Shown here: one piece after another, positions 8,174 through 15,458 of the stretch | How the letters are laid out: the number at the start of each line of letters is the position of its first letter | Numbering within the stretch: the first letter of the stretch is position 1 | Assembly: GCA_964511875.1 (NCBI GenBank) | Contig: CAZEHS010000059.1 | Coordinates: 1-20,239, forward strand | DNA length: 20,239 nt | Reading direction: 5' to 3' | Source of the DNA: CAZEHS01 sp964511875 | Lineage (GTDB): Bacteria; Bacillota; Clostridia; Peptostreptococcales; Acidaminobacteraceae | Translations under genes and position numbers: made by a program | Notes under the pieces: generated by a model | The model's database searches: none | What the model was told of the DNA's origin: nothing | Seen by the model: only the letters and a program-made list of their open reading frames with translations

Positions 8174-9524
8174 GTTCCTGCACCTCGTGTCCATATTTCA
8201 GACTAGGTATGGACGTCATCAAGCTTTCTTCGAACTCTTGTTTCAATTTGAGTTGGTCTTTCATCGTTGGTTTGAAATAGATTTCAACGGACTTGAGCGA
8301 TGAATGTCTCATCAGGTGCATAAGTTCCAGTTCCTTTCTGTTCATGTACTGCACCTGGTACATGGCAAATCCATGACGAAAGCGATGACTCAGATTGTGT
8401 TTACGTACATGTAAGTCCGTCATTATACCCACGTCCTCAAAAATCACCCGTAGCCGTCGGCTCCATGAATCTGACCGCAAAGGTCTTCCGAAGCAACTGA
8501 TAAAAACATACCGATTCTTTTCCATAAAGGGTTCTTCTGCGCAGACCCTGTCGGCCAATGATTTCTGGTCATATATTTGAGCCCATTTTTCAGATGCATG
8601 GCCATGAGATTCGTATATGTATTTGTTTAGCAACTGATACAAGGTTTCATCCAAAACAATTTTCTGAAATCCGTACTCATGATAATCTCTAGTTTGGTAC
8701 TGTTTTCTGTCGATGACATTCATACAGGTCTTTGCCTTTTGATAGGGCTTGTCCGACACTCTGTTTCTTACATACAGCACCGAAATCCACTGGCCGTTAT
8801 GTTTTTCTTCTACCAGATCATCATTGGTAATGCCAAGTACCTCCCCAAGTCTTAGCCCATGCTGATACATCAAGCGCACGATGCACTCCTCAAGAACCCC
8901 ATATTTCGCACGAATGGTTTTGAGTATGGCAGCAAATTCAATGGGGGAGATGTAACAGGGGACTTCTATGCTCAGTACGGGAAGCCTCTCGCTCGAATGG
9001 TAACGAGGATTATGATAAGAATCGTATGAAGCCGAGGCGCTATGGAGATACGTTTTATTCAGGGCCTCGTTTCTAATTCCAATGGAACTTAGATAACTTC
9101 TTAATACCGCAAGGTAGCCATTCACAGTACGATTGCTCCGCTGAGTCAGGAGTTCCATGTATATTTCAACCCCAGAGAGTGATATGCCCTTAAGGAAGCG
9201 TTTAAGATTGTTTACATCATCGAATGAGAATTCAGCAAAGCCTTTACCCAGGATATCTGAAAAAGAATACAGTAATTTCAACGCCTGCATAGACTTCACT
9301 CTGGAGTTGATGCTTTGGTTGGCGTTTGTATAGTTCAAAAACTCAAATACCTTGCTTACAGGAATCATATTGGAATCATAGAGAATGAGCCAAGCCTGCC
9401 CGCCAACGTCCCTCATGACAGTCTTGTATCGAATTGTGAAAATTGGATTCTTTCCGTTGCTTTCACAAGTGATAATTTCGTAGAATACTTCATTGCCGTC
9501 TTTGCGTTCCACAATTTCAAGCAT
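8166..9524 (-). CDS. Tyrosine recombinase/integrase, 452 aa (TnpA-like, first of trio)
   Basis: The ATG at 9524 is preceded by AAGGAGGA at 8 bases. The catalytic set is complete and canonical: Arg225 (HGLRLGEVL), His380 and Arg383 (LSHRFRHGFA), His407 (LMRHSSLKS) and nucleophile Tyr416 (VEIYFKP). The N-terminal part holds a core-binding-like helical region (about residues 60-150). It is the first gene of an operon of four overlapping genes, as TnpA is in Tn554-family elements, and is the member most clearly able to catalyse strand exchange. Upstream on the minus strand TATAAT (9592-9597) is a possible -10 box without a good -35. Transcription from the LexA-controlled promoter at 9906-9935 would also enter this gene, since no terminator is visible in between. 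Confidence 0.93.
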   Translation of the reverse strand: MLEIVERKDGNEVFYEIITCESNGKNPIFTIRYKTVMRDVGGQAWLILYDSNMIPVSKVFEFLNYTNANQSINSRVKSMQALKLLYSFSDILGKGFAEFSFDDVNNLKRFLKGISLSGVEIYMELLTQRSNRTVNGYLAVLRSYLSSIGIRNEALNKTYLHSASASYDSYHNPRYHSSERLPVLSIEVPCYISPIEFAAILKTIRAKYGVLEECIVRLMYQHGLRLGEVLGITNDDLVEEKHNGQWISVLYVRNRVSDKPYQKAKTCMNVIDRKQYQTRDYHEYGFQKIVLDETLYQLLNKYIYESHGHASEKWAQIYDQKSLADRVCAEEPFMEKNRYVFISCFGRPLRSDSWSRRLRVIFEDVGIMTDLHVRKHNLSHRFRHGFAMYQVQYMNRKELELMHLMRHSSLKSVEIYFKPTMKDQLKLKQEFEESLMTSIPSLKYGHEVQEHD

Positions 9525-9690
9525 CTAGGAATCCTCCTTGTATGATTTAGGCGCATCTTACATGAGTTTTGAATGAACACTTTGTATTTGCATTATATTA
9601 GTTTTCGGGAAGTTTGTACGGTTGGTGATGTTCATACTCAATTTTGAGACATGCATCTATCCAAGCCCTTATAACTCAAGATATATATAG
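9525..9690. other. Upstream region of the recombinase operon and right end of the element
   Basis: This 166-base AT-rich non-coding stretch lies between the recombinase start and the broken polymerase gene. It contains the possible -10 box TATAAT (minus strand, 9592-9597) and no recognisable terminator hairpin. If the insertion model holds, this is the element's right terminal region and should contain recombinase binding sites, but no obvious repeats mark them. Confidence 0.5.
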
Positions 9691-9864
9691 TCATGTACAC
9701 TTCGAATAAACATTATATTTCCTTCCATGCCGGCTGGCCTCGTTACCGCCGACCACGGCTGCAATTTCACGAAGATCCACGGAATCGCCGTGCTGCAGCC
9801 GGTCCACTGCTTCCCAACTGAGGTAGGCGCTGTTCACATCAATATGAAAAATGATTCGGTCCAT
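9691..9864 (-). pseudogene. 5' fragment of a Y-family DNA polymerase gene, interrupted by the recombinase element
   Basis: The ATG at 9864 with GAGGTGATT upstream matches the start of the intact polymerase. The product begins MDRIIFHIDVNSAYLSWEA and follows the family to residue 47 (GGNEASRHG). It then departs into ten unrelated residues (RKYNVYSKCT) and a stop at 9691. It keeps only the first metal ligand (Asp in HIDVN) and lacks the SIDE motif, so it cannot be a polymerase. Over the shared region 32 of 41 residues are identical to the intact gene at 2194-3435, so the two are related but not recent copies. It retains a complete SOS-type promoter. Precise excision would join its codon 47 to codon 47 of the gene at 2194-3435. 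Confidence 0.85.
9723..9744. repeat. Candidate attachment site, right end (direct repeat of 3297-3318)
   Basis: It lies at the codons for EASRHG in the broken polymerase gene, where homology to the polymerase family ends. It shares 20 of 22 bases with the site in the intact gene and has the same orientation, as expected for the two ends of an inserted element. Confidence 0.5.
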
Positions 9865-9905
9865 GGAAATCACCTCGGAGAATATCGAAAAGGGGGTTTT
9901 CTTTA

Positions 9906-9935
9906 ATCATAACACCGAACATATGTTCGTGTCAA
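9906..9935 (-). promoter_or_regulatory. SigA-type promoter with LexA (SOS) box in the spacer
   Basis: On the minus strand TTGACA (9930-9935) and TATGAT (9906-9911) are 18 bases apart. Between them CGAACATATGTTCG (9916-9929) is a perfect palindrome and fits the Bacillus-type LexA consensus CGAAC-N4-GTTCG exactly. A repressor there would block polymerase directly. It faces the broken polymerase gene and, beyond it, the recombinase operon. The box also lies about 40 bases upstream of the divergent amylase gene. Confidence 0.88.
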
Positions 9936-9968
9936 TTTACATACTACTAAATATCGAAGGAGTAGGCT

Positions 9969-11417
9969 ATGAGCAAAAACGGAATCATGATGCAGTATTT
10001 TGAAAGCTACATGACGGCTGATGGAAGTGTGTGGAGGAGCATCAAAGAGGATGCCTCACATCTGAAGGAGCTGGGCATAACAGGAGTCTGGATTCCGCCG
10101 TGCTGTAAGGCTACAGGGCCCAATGACATGGGATATGGAGTATATGATGTGTATGATCTGGGGGAATTCGATCAGAAGAACACCATCCGAACAAAATATG
10201 GAACCAAGCAGGAGCTTCATGAAGCCATTGATGCATTGCATGAAAATGGAATCCAGGTCTACGCGGATATCGTAATCAACCACAAGGCCGGTGCAGATGA
10301 AACGGAAAAATTCATGGTTGCCGAGATGGATCCCAATGATCGGATGACCCCGATTTCAGACGATTATGAAATTGAAGGGTGGACGAAGTTCAAATTTGAC
10401 GGCAGAAACAACAAATACTCCGATTTCAAATGGTCCCATGAGCATTTTTCCGGAACGGATCTGAATAATGCAAATGGTAAAAAAGCCATCTACCTTATCA
10501 AGGGAGAAAACAAGAACTGGGGCAAGGGTGTCGATGATGAATTGGGCAATTATGATTACCTCATGTATGCGAATGTCGATTATGACCACCCGAAAGTCCG
10601 TGAGGAAACGTTCAAATGGATCGACTGGTTTGTGAAGGAAACCAAGGTGGATGGGATTCGGCTTGATGCGATCAAGCATATCAACGACTGGTTCATGAAG
10701 GACTTTGTGAACTACATCCGTGATAACTTCGGTCCGGATTTTTATTGTGTCGGTGAATACTGGTCACCTGAAAAAAAGACTCTGGAAAAATATATCCGGA
10801 ACACCGATTATCAGATCGATTTGTTCGATGTTCCCCTGCATTATAAATTCCATCAGGCATCCGTCGAGGGAAAAGACTTTGATATGCAGACTATTTTTGA
10901 TCAGACCCTTGTGAATAAATACAGTGATATCGCAGTGACCTTCGTCGATAATCATGATTCGCAGCCCCGTGAATCGTTGCAGTCCTTTGTGGAAGCGTGG
11001 TTCAAACCCTTGGCTTACGCGCTGATCCTGCTTCGAAGGGATGGCTATCCAACGATTTTTTATGGAGACTACTACGGGATATCAGGAGAGCATCCACTTC
11101 CGGGACATAAGGAAAATCTCGACAAGCTGCTTCAAATCCGTAGGGAAAATGCTTATGGAGAACAATTTGATTATTTTGATCACATGAATGTTGTGGGGTG
11201 GGTACGTACAGGCGATGAAGAGCACCCTCAGGGCTGTGTTGTCATCATGTCCGGTGGCGATGGCGGAGAAAAGACCATGTTTGTCGGTGAGATGCATGCT
11301 GGAGAGGTGTGGAAGGACAAAATGGGATTCGTAGAAGAAACGGTGACGATCGATGAAAAGGGTCAGGGTACGTTCAAAACCAATGGGGGATCGGTTTCCG
11401 TCTATATTAAGGAATAA
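9969..11417 (+). CDS. Cytoplasmic alpha-amylase, GH13 family (probably GH13_5)
   Basis: The protein is 482 aa, with ATG at 9969 and AAGGAGTAG upstream. The start reads MSKNGIMMQYFESYM with no signal peptide, so it acts in the cytoplasm. GH13 regions are clear: region I DIVINH (100-105), nucleophile Asp233 in GIRLDAIKHI, acid/base Glu263 in VGEYW, and transition-state stabiliser Asp330 in FVDNHD. Length and motifs fit the AmyS/liquefying amylase group, which hydrolyses internal alpha-1,4 bonds of starch or glycogen; intracellular members usually act on glycogen or imported maltodextrins. A C-terminal beta domain follows the barrel. It appears monocistronic and is closed by a bidirectional terminator. 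It is divergent from the interrupted polymerase, whose LexA box is close to this gene's own start region, but no functional link follows from that. Confidence 0.95.
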   Translation: MSKNGIMMQYFESYMTADGSVWRSIKEDASHLKELGITGVWIPPCCKATGPNDMGYGVYDVYDLGEFDQKNTIRTKYGTKQELHEAIDALHENGIQVYADIVINHKAGADETEKFMVAEMDPNDRMTPISDDYEIEGWTKFKFDGRNNKYSDFKWSHEHFSGTDLNNANGKKAIYLIKGENKNWGKGVDDELGNYDYLMYANVDYDHPKVREETFKWIDWFVKETKVDGIRLDAIKHINDWFMKDFVNYIRDNFGPDFYCVGEYWSPEKKTLEKYIRNTDYQIDLFDVPLHYKFHQASVEGKDFDMQTIFDQTLVNKYSDIAVTFVDNHDSQPRESLQSFVEAWFKPLAYALILLRRDGYPTIFYGDYYGISGEHPLPGHKENLDKLLQIRRENAYGEQFDYFDHMNVVGWVRTGDEEHPQGCVVIMSGGDGGEKTMFVGEMHAGEVWKDKMGFVEETVTIDEKGQGTFKTNGGSVSVYIKE

Positions 11418-11421
11418 GTGA

Positions 11422-11482
11422 AATACTGCACACAAAAAAAAGAACGCTCGACGAGCGCTCTTTTTTTTGTGTGTGCAGTATT
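11422..11482. terminator. Bidirectional intrinsic terminator between amylase and YtxH-like gene
   Basis: A long imperfect inverted repeat pairs AATACTGCACAC..GCTCG (11422-11450) with CGAGC..GTGTGTGCAGTATT (11452-11482). The arms include an A-run and a T-run of eight each, so it can stop transcription from both convergent genes. The right arm overlaps the last bases of the minus-strand stop codon. Confidence 0.9.
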
Positions 11483-11849
11483 ATAGGCCTAGATCCTTTT
11501 TTATACTTTTATGTGTATCCTGAAGCTTGTTCATGGATTGCTTAATATCTGTTTTGATGGCCTCAATCCTGTCATGCTTGCCCTTAAGGTCATTCTTGTG
11601 TTTCTTCAACTTGCGTTTGCTTAACTTCACAAGTTTGCCTATTTTGGCCTTGCCTGAGTCCATAGCACCTGAAACGTGCTCTTTAACCTGATCAAGGGAA
11701 GTGCTTGCTGGTTTGGGTCTGGGTGTGAGCAGCAGTGCTGTGACCATTCCGGCCGCTGTACCTAAAGCAATTCCAAAAGACAGTGTTTTAGCCGTTTTTA
11801 TCATCTTCTTCTTTTTCATGGATTTAACCATATTTTTTATTGATTGCAT
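11481..11849 (-). CDS. YtxH-like protein, 122 aa, one membrane segment and lysine-rich tail
   Basis: The ATG at 11849 is preceded by AAGGGGG at about 7 bases. After a basic N-terminus comes one hydrophobic segment (about residues 24-42, SFGIALGTAAGMVTALLLTP). The Gly/Ala-rich helix ending in LLLTP is typical of the YtxH family. The rest is highly charged, rich in Lys, and probably helical. Members are general-stress or cell-envelope associated proteins of Bacillota with no known enzymatic activity. The partner is the small membrane protein just upstream (gap of 12 bases), suggesting a two-gene operon. The function is unknown and only the family call is made. Confidence 0.8.
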   Translation of the reverse strand: MQSIKNMVKSMKKKKMIKTAKTLSFGIALGTAAGMVTALLLTPRPKPASTSLDQVKEHVSGAMDSGKAKIGKLVKLSKRKLKKHKNDLKGKHDRIEAIKTDIKQSMNKLQDTHKSIKKDLGL

Positions 11850-11861
11850 TGTGTTGCCCCC

Positions 11862-12008
11862 TTATAATTTGCCGGAAAAAGTATTTAACAGGAATAAAAT
11901 AGCCGCCACAACCAATAGGATGTGGATGAATCCGCCGCCTATTCTAAACAGAAGACCGATGACCCAAAAGAAGACGACGATACCGCCTAGCCAGATTAAA
12001 AAATCCAT
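11862..12008 (-). CDS. Small membrane protein, 48 aa, lmo0937-like
   Basis: The ATG at 12008 is preceded by AAAGGAGAGG at good spacing, and the stop is at 11862-11864. The sequence begins MDFLIWLGGIVVFFWVIGLL and continues with FRIGGGFIHILLVVAAILFLL. It is almost wholly hydrophobic, with two membrane helices joined by a short turn. The pattern of a first helix, a glycine-rich loop and then FIHILLVVA is characteristic of the lmo0937 family of Bacillota, whose function is unknown. It forms an operon with the YtxH-like gene. It is short but supported by the ribosome binding site and the family resemblance. Confidence 0.82.
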   Translation of the reverse strand: MDFLIWLGGIVVFFWVIGLLFRIGGGFIHILLVVAAILFLLNTFSGKL

Positions 12009-12186
12009 TTCAACCTCTCCTTTTAATTAATATTTTGAGTCGAATATGCCTTCTTAAATTATCTTAAATCCTTGCATTTATTTCAATTTCAATATCAGTT
12101 TACCATAAAACGCGATAAAATGCAAGTTGCATACTCTGAGGCCCCAGGAAACCGGTACAGACCGCATTTCTCGGTTCGGTGGATAT

Positions 12187-12226
12187 TCGACTAACAAATC
12201 CGGTATAATAGTCGGATATTAGTCGA
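12187..12226 (+). promoter_or_regulatory. Probable promoter and operator upstream of the SARP-type regulator
   Basis: TATAAT at 12204-12209 is a good -10 box with no clear -35. It is flanked by an inverted repeat, TCGACTAA (12187-12194) and TTAGTCGA (12219-12226), and a related half, TAGTCGG, lies between them (12210-12216). The palindrome centres on the promoter, as expected for a repressor or autoregulator site. Which protein binds is unknown. Confidence 0.5.
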
Positions 12227-12278
12227 TTTTGGATTATAATCAGAATGGACGCAGCAATTACTGAGAGGACGGACAACC

Positions 12279-15200
12279 ATGCATATCGATATCAGAATGA
12301 TCGGGGCTCCTCAGGTTCAGTATGACGGTAAACCAATTCAATTCAAATACCAAAAGGCCGAAGCGGTTTTTTATTATATTGCGCTGCACCGGTGTGTGGA
12401 GCGTAATAAGGCCATGGGGATATTCTGGCCGGAAGAACCGGAGGAAAAAGCCCGAAAGAATCTAAGGAATGCCCTCTATTCCATCCGCCAGGTCTTCGAT
12501 ACGGAGATCATCAGGAATAAGGGACAGCGGCTGATCTGCTTCACGGAACAGGTGACCCTGACCACGGATTGTGATTTTCTTAAAGGCGAGATGGACTGTA
12601 TGAATCATGGATCAGAGGATTTTCTGGGAGATTTCATTTTAAAGGATACACCGGATTTTGATCTGTGGGTCAGCCAAACCCGCGAAGAAATCAAGGAAGC
12701 CAGGATGATCCGACTCCGGCAGAATTTTCAGCAGACTATGGCATCCGGAAAGAATCCTGAGGAACTGGGAAAAGAGCTTTTGAATCTGGACCCCTTTGAT
12801 GAGGTCACATGCAGGCATCTGATAGCCTATTACGAAAAAGCGGGTCAGTATTCCCGGTGCATGGAGCTTTACAGCAGACTGTGCCGTGTTCTGGAAGCGG
12901 AATTATCCCTGAAGCCTGAACCGGAAACAACCCGGCTCTTTCAAGACATACTCGAAAGCCGCAGAATCCGAAAAACCGGATCCGATAATCCTCGCCCTTT
13001 CTTTTTCGGCAGAGAAGCCGAACTGGAAAGGATGAGCGATTTTAACCGAAAAGTGCTGGCGGACAGCCGTCCGGGTTTGGTTCTGATATCGGGGGAAGCC
13101 GGTATTGGCAAAACAACAGTGATCCGGCGGTTTTTAGAAGGCGAGCAGAATCATGAAATCATGCGGATCGGCATCTCCTGTCATGATGGAGACGAGCATC
13201 ATTTTCTGAAAGTCTGGTATCCGGTCATTCTGAAAATAGGAGAAATCCTCATTGAAAAGGGACTGCATCCGGGGACCCATCAAAAGGAGATTCTTTCCCG
13301 TGTTTTTCCTACTTTCATGAATACGCATATGGCTGAAAAATCGTATCAGATGGAGAAGCTGGAGCAGATTCCTTTACCTGTGATTCTTAAAATGACTGTG
13401 GATACCCTTGCGCTGGCTTTGGAAGCTCATTCCATGATTATCTCCATTGAGGATATCCAGTGGATCGACCGGTGGAGTCTGGAGCTGCTCACGCATCTGA
13501 TAATGGAAACGAAGTCAGGAGAACTCTTGTTTCTGGCCTCTTACCGGAATTCCGACCGCGGCGGGCTGGACCGATTTGTTGCTGAACTCCAGCGGGAGGA
13601 CCGTATTCTCAACCTGGAACTGCCTCGTTTCAGCAAGGCGGAAACAGATTCTTTCATCTCTGGTTTTCCCGGACAGTTGACCGTCAACCGTGAAATACGG
13701 GAATCTGTCTATGAGGAGTCGGAAGGAAATGCGCTGATGCTCACGGAAATCCTAAAGAGTCTTGCTGAAAAGGGAAGTTATGAAACCATTCCCACGAAAG
13801 TTCGCACGATTTTCTCCTCAAGGTATCAAAGCCTGGGAAGCGAAGCGTGTAAGCTTGCAGACCTGATTTCGACATTTTCTGAACCGGCAGCATGGGAGGA
13901 TCTGAAATCCATTCACGGGAAAGCGGAGCTTGAGCTGCTTGAAATCATTGAGGAGTTGATCCGTCGCCAGTTCATATTTGAGACGAACTCCGGGATGGGG
14001 GATCTCCGCTACCAGTACTCCCACCAGAAACTCAAGGAATTTGTGTACAACAGCCAGAGCGGCACCAAGCGGAAACTGATTCACAAACGAATCGGAGACC
14101 GTTATCGGGAAATGCTGACATCGACCCCCGCAGACCGGCTCCTGTATCCTAAATTGATTTTCCACTACGGACGTTCCTCCGAACGGGTCCTTCAGCTGGA
14201 GTTCCGGATCAGAAAACTGTACGACTATCTAGAAATCAGCCATGAACTTTTCCCAAGAATCAAGGATAAGTCCATGATTCCTTTCAGTCAGCAGCAGGAT
14301 TACAGTGACGACTTCATTCTTCGGGAAATCAAAGCCATCGAGACCGTGATGATGACCCTTTCCGGAGAAAGCAGCAGCAGACAGCTGGAGCTGCAGTATC
14401 TCAACATGGTGAGCCGGTATCATATCCTCCAGGGAAACGTGCAGACCGGCTGTGACCTGAGTAAAAAGATGATCGGCCTTGCGGAAGAAACAGGACAGCG
14501 GGAATTCATTCTTAAGGGATTTCTTCAGCTGATTTTCAATGCCATCAATCAGCGGGATACTCCGGAAATGGATGCCCTGCTTCAGCAGGTGTTCAAACAC
14601 ATCAAGACGGGGACTGATAAGGGGGAAATGGGAGTTTTCATCCGGTTAAAAGGGTATCTGATGATTCTCAAAAGCAGATTTGACCAGGGGGAGGCACTGC
14701 TTCTCAGCTCGGCCAGAATTTTTGAGCGTCCTGAATATCAGGATGCTTATGTCCTGAACCGAATAGCCGCCTATTTCTACCTTGGTGAAAGCCGACGTCT
14801 GCAAAGTGATTATGCCGGTGCGATCCAGTGGTACCGGGAAGGGGAAGCACTCTGCCGGGATCAGGGCTTCAGCAGTCACCTGGGGATGGTGCTCAGCAGC
14901 ATCGGAATATCCTCCTATGACCATGGTCATTTCCAGAACGCGGAGGTGTATCTGAGACAGGCTGTTGAACTGTATGAAACCATTCCGTTCAAATGGGGGC
15001 AGGTATCCGCTTATGCCTACTGGAGTCTTGTGTGCCTTCGAAAGGGACTTTACTTGGAATGCCTCAGGTACGTAAAAAAAGCCGACCAGCATGCAATGGG
15101 CATCGGTCACGCCTATGAAGCCGGTCTGATGCTGCGGATCAAAGCCGAAATCTGCTGCATATTAAAAACCGTAGGGGGAAACAAGGGGTTGGAGGACTAC

Positions 15201-15332
15201 CTGAGCCTGTCTACCAGCAGTTACTGCACAGAGGCTGTGGATTTTTTCAGTAACCACCCCAGTTTCACTTATGAGGAAAAGATATTATCCGATTTGAATC
15301 GGATCTGTTCCAAGTGTGTTGATTTTCAATGA
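12279..15332 (+). CDS. SARP/BTAD-type transcriptional regulator with AAA/STAND ATPase and TPR domains, 1017 aa
   Basis: The ATG at 12279 follows GAGAGGACGG. The N-terminal ~100 residues resemble the OmpR/SARP winged-helix (MHIDIRMIGAPQVQYDGKPI, ARKNLRNALYSIRQVF). A bacterial transcriptional activation domain follows (about 100-230), then an NTPase with Walker A GEAGIGKTT (272-280) and Walker B IISIEDIQWID (387-397). The long helical C-terminus (about 640-1000) looks like TPR repeats. There is no C-terminal LuxR helix, so DNA binding would come from the N-terminus, as in AfsR/SARP proteins rather than MalT. Such proteins sense a ligand or partner through the NTPase/TPR part and activate nearby genes. 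The next genes, on the same strand, encode a Mo hydroxylase and a transporter, so it probably controls them, but this is inference. It is separated from them by its own terminator. Confidence 0.88.
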   Translation: MHIDIRMIGAPQVQYDGKPIQFKYQKAEAVFYYIALHRCVERNKAMGIFWPEEPEEKARKNLRNALYSIRQVFDTEIIRNKGQRLICFTEQVTLTTDCDFLKGEMDCMNHGSEDFLGDFILKDTPDFDLWVSQTREEIKEARMIRLRQNFQQTMASGKNPEELGKELLNLDPFDEVTCRHLIAYYEKAGQYSRCMELYSRLCRVLEAELSLKPEPETTRLFQDILESRRIRKTGSDNPRPFFFGREAELERMSDFNRKVLADSRPGLVLISGEAGIGKTTVIRRFLEGEQNHEIMRIGISCHDGDEHHFLKVWYPVILKIGEILIEKGLHPGTHQKEILSRVFPTFMNTHMAEKSYQMEKLEQIPLPVILKMTVDTLALALEAHSMIISIEDIQWIDRWSLELLTHLIMETKSGELLFLASYRNSDRGGLDRFVAELQREDRILNLELPRFSKAETDSFISGFPGQLTVNREIRESVYEESEGNALMLTEILKSLAEKGSYETIPTKVRTIFSSRYQSLGSEACKLADLISTFSEPAAWEDLKSIHGKAELELLEIIEELIRRQFIFETNSGMGDLRYQYSHQKLKEFVYNSQSGTKRKLIHKRIGDRYREMLTSTPADRLLYPKLIFHYGRSSERVLQLEFRIRKLYDYLEISHELFPRIKDKSMIPFSQQQDYSDDFILREIKAIETVMMTLSGESSSRQLELQYLNMVSRYHILQGNVQTGCDLSKKMIGLAEETGQREFILKGFLQLIFNAINQRDTPEMDALLQQVFKHIKTGTDKGEMGVFIRLKGYLMILKSRFDQGEALLLSSARIFERPEYQDAYVLNRIAAYFYLGESRRLQSDYAGAIQWYREGEALCRDQGFSSHLGMVLSSIGISSYDHGHFQNAEVYLRQAVELYETIPFKWGQVSAYAYWSLVCLRKGLYLECLRYVKKADQHAMGIGHAYEAGLMLRIKAEICCILKTVGGNKGLEDYLSLSTSSYCTEAVDFFSNHPSFTYEEKILSDLNRICSKCVDFQ

Positions 15333-15337
15333 AACTT

Positions 15338-15368
15338 AGGCACCTTTAACGAGGTTGCCTTTTTTTTT
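15338..15368 (+). terminator. Intrinsic terminator after the regulator gene
   Basis: AGGCACCT (15338-15345) pairs with AGGTTGCCT (15352-15360) with one bulged base. A T-run reaching 15368 follows. It lies five bases after the stop codon and separates the regulator transcript from the hydroxylase operon. Confidence 0.85.
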
Positions 15369-15458
15369 GTAAAAAATCAGGCGGGATGATTCCATTAGAC
15401 AGTCAATAGCCATTTCTCAATTAACATGGGATTCAGAGAATCATGATTGGAGGACCTT

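Larger units (their letters stand above)
3297..9744 (-). mobile_element. Putative Tn554-like tyrosine-recombinase element inserted in a Y-family polymerase gene
   Basis: The bounds are two direct sites sharing 20 of 22 bases (3297-3318 and 9723-9744), both at the EASRHG codons of a polymerase gene. Between them lie four tightly overlapping genes on one strand, three tyrosine recombinases plus a small HTH/coiled-coil protein, as in the TnpA-TnpB-TnpC set of Tn554-family transposons. A promoterless-looking polymerase body lies on one side and an orphan promoter plus 5' end on the other, which is what a directional insertion would leave. No resistance or other cargo is seen apart from the replacement polymerase 5' end. 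The exact crossover within the shared sites cannot be fixed from one sequence, so the real element is about 6.4 kb, with ends uncertain by some 20 bases. An older gene duplication with decay is the main alternative. Confidence 0.6.

Noticed and set aside
8174..8194. ATG at 8194 as start of the 749-aa recombinase
   Set aside because: No ribosome binding site upstream; the ATG at 8173 has GAGGTG at proper spacing and a small overlap like the other genes of the operon.
9691..9864. The 57-codon polymerase fragment as a genuine small gene
   Set aside because: It ends abruptly in the middle of the polymerase palm/finger region with a ten-residue unrelated tail, which fits an interrupted gene far better than a functional short protein.
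13818..15110. Minus-strand open frames of 115-154 codons inside the regulator gene
   Set aside because: Antisense shadows of a single continuous coding frame with clear domains.
15447..15458. TTG at 15447 as start of the [2Fe-2S] subunit
   Set aside because: It would place the start just upstream of and overlapping the GGAGG that serves the ATG at 15459.
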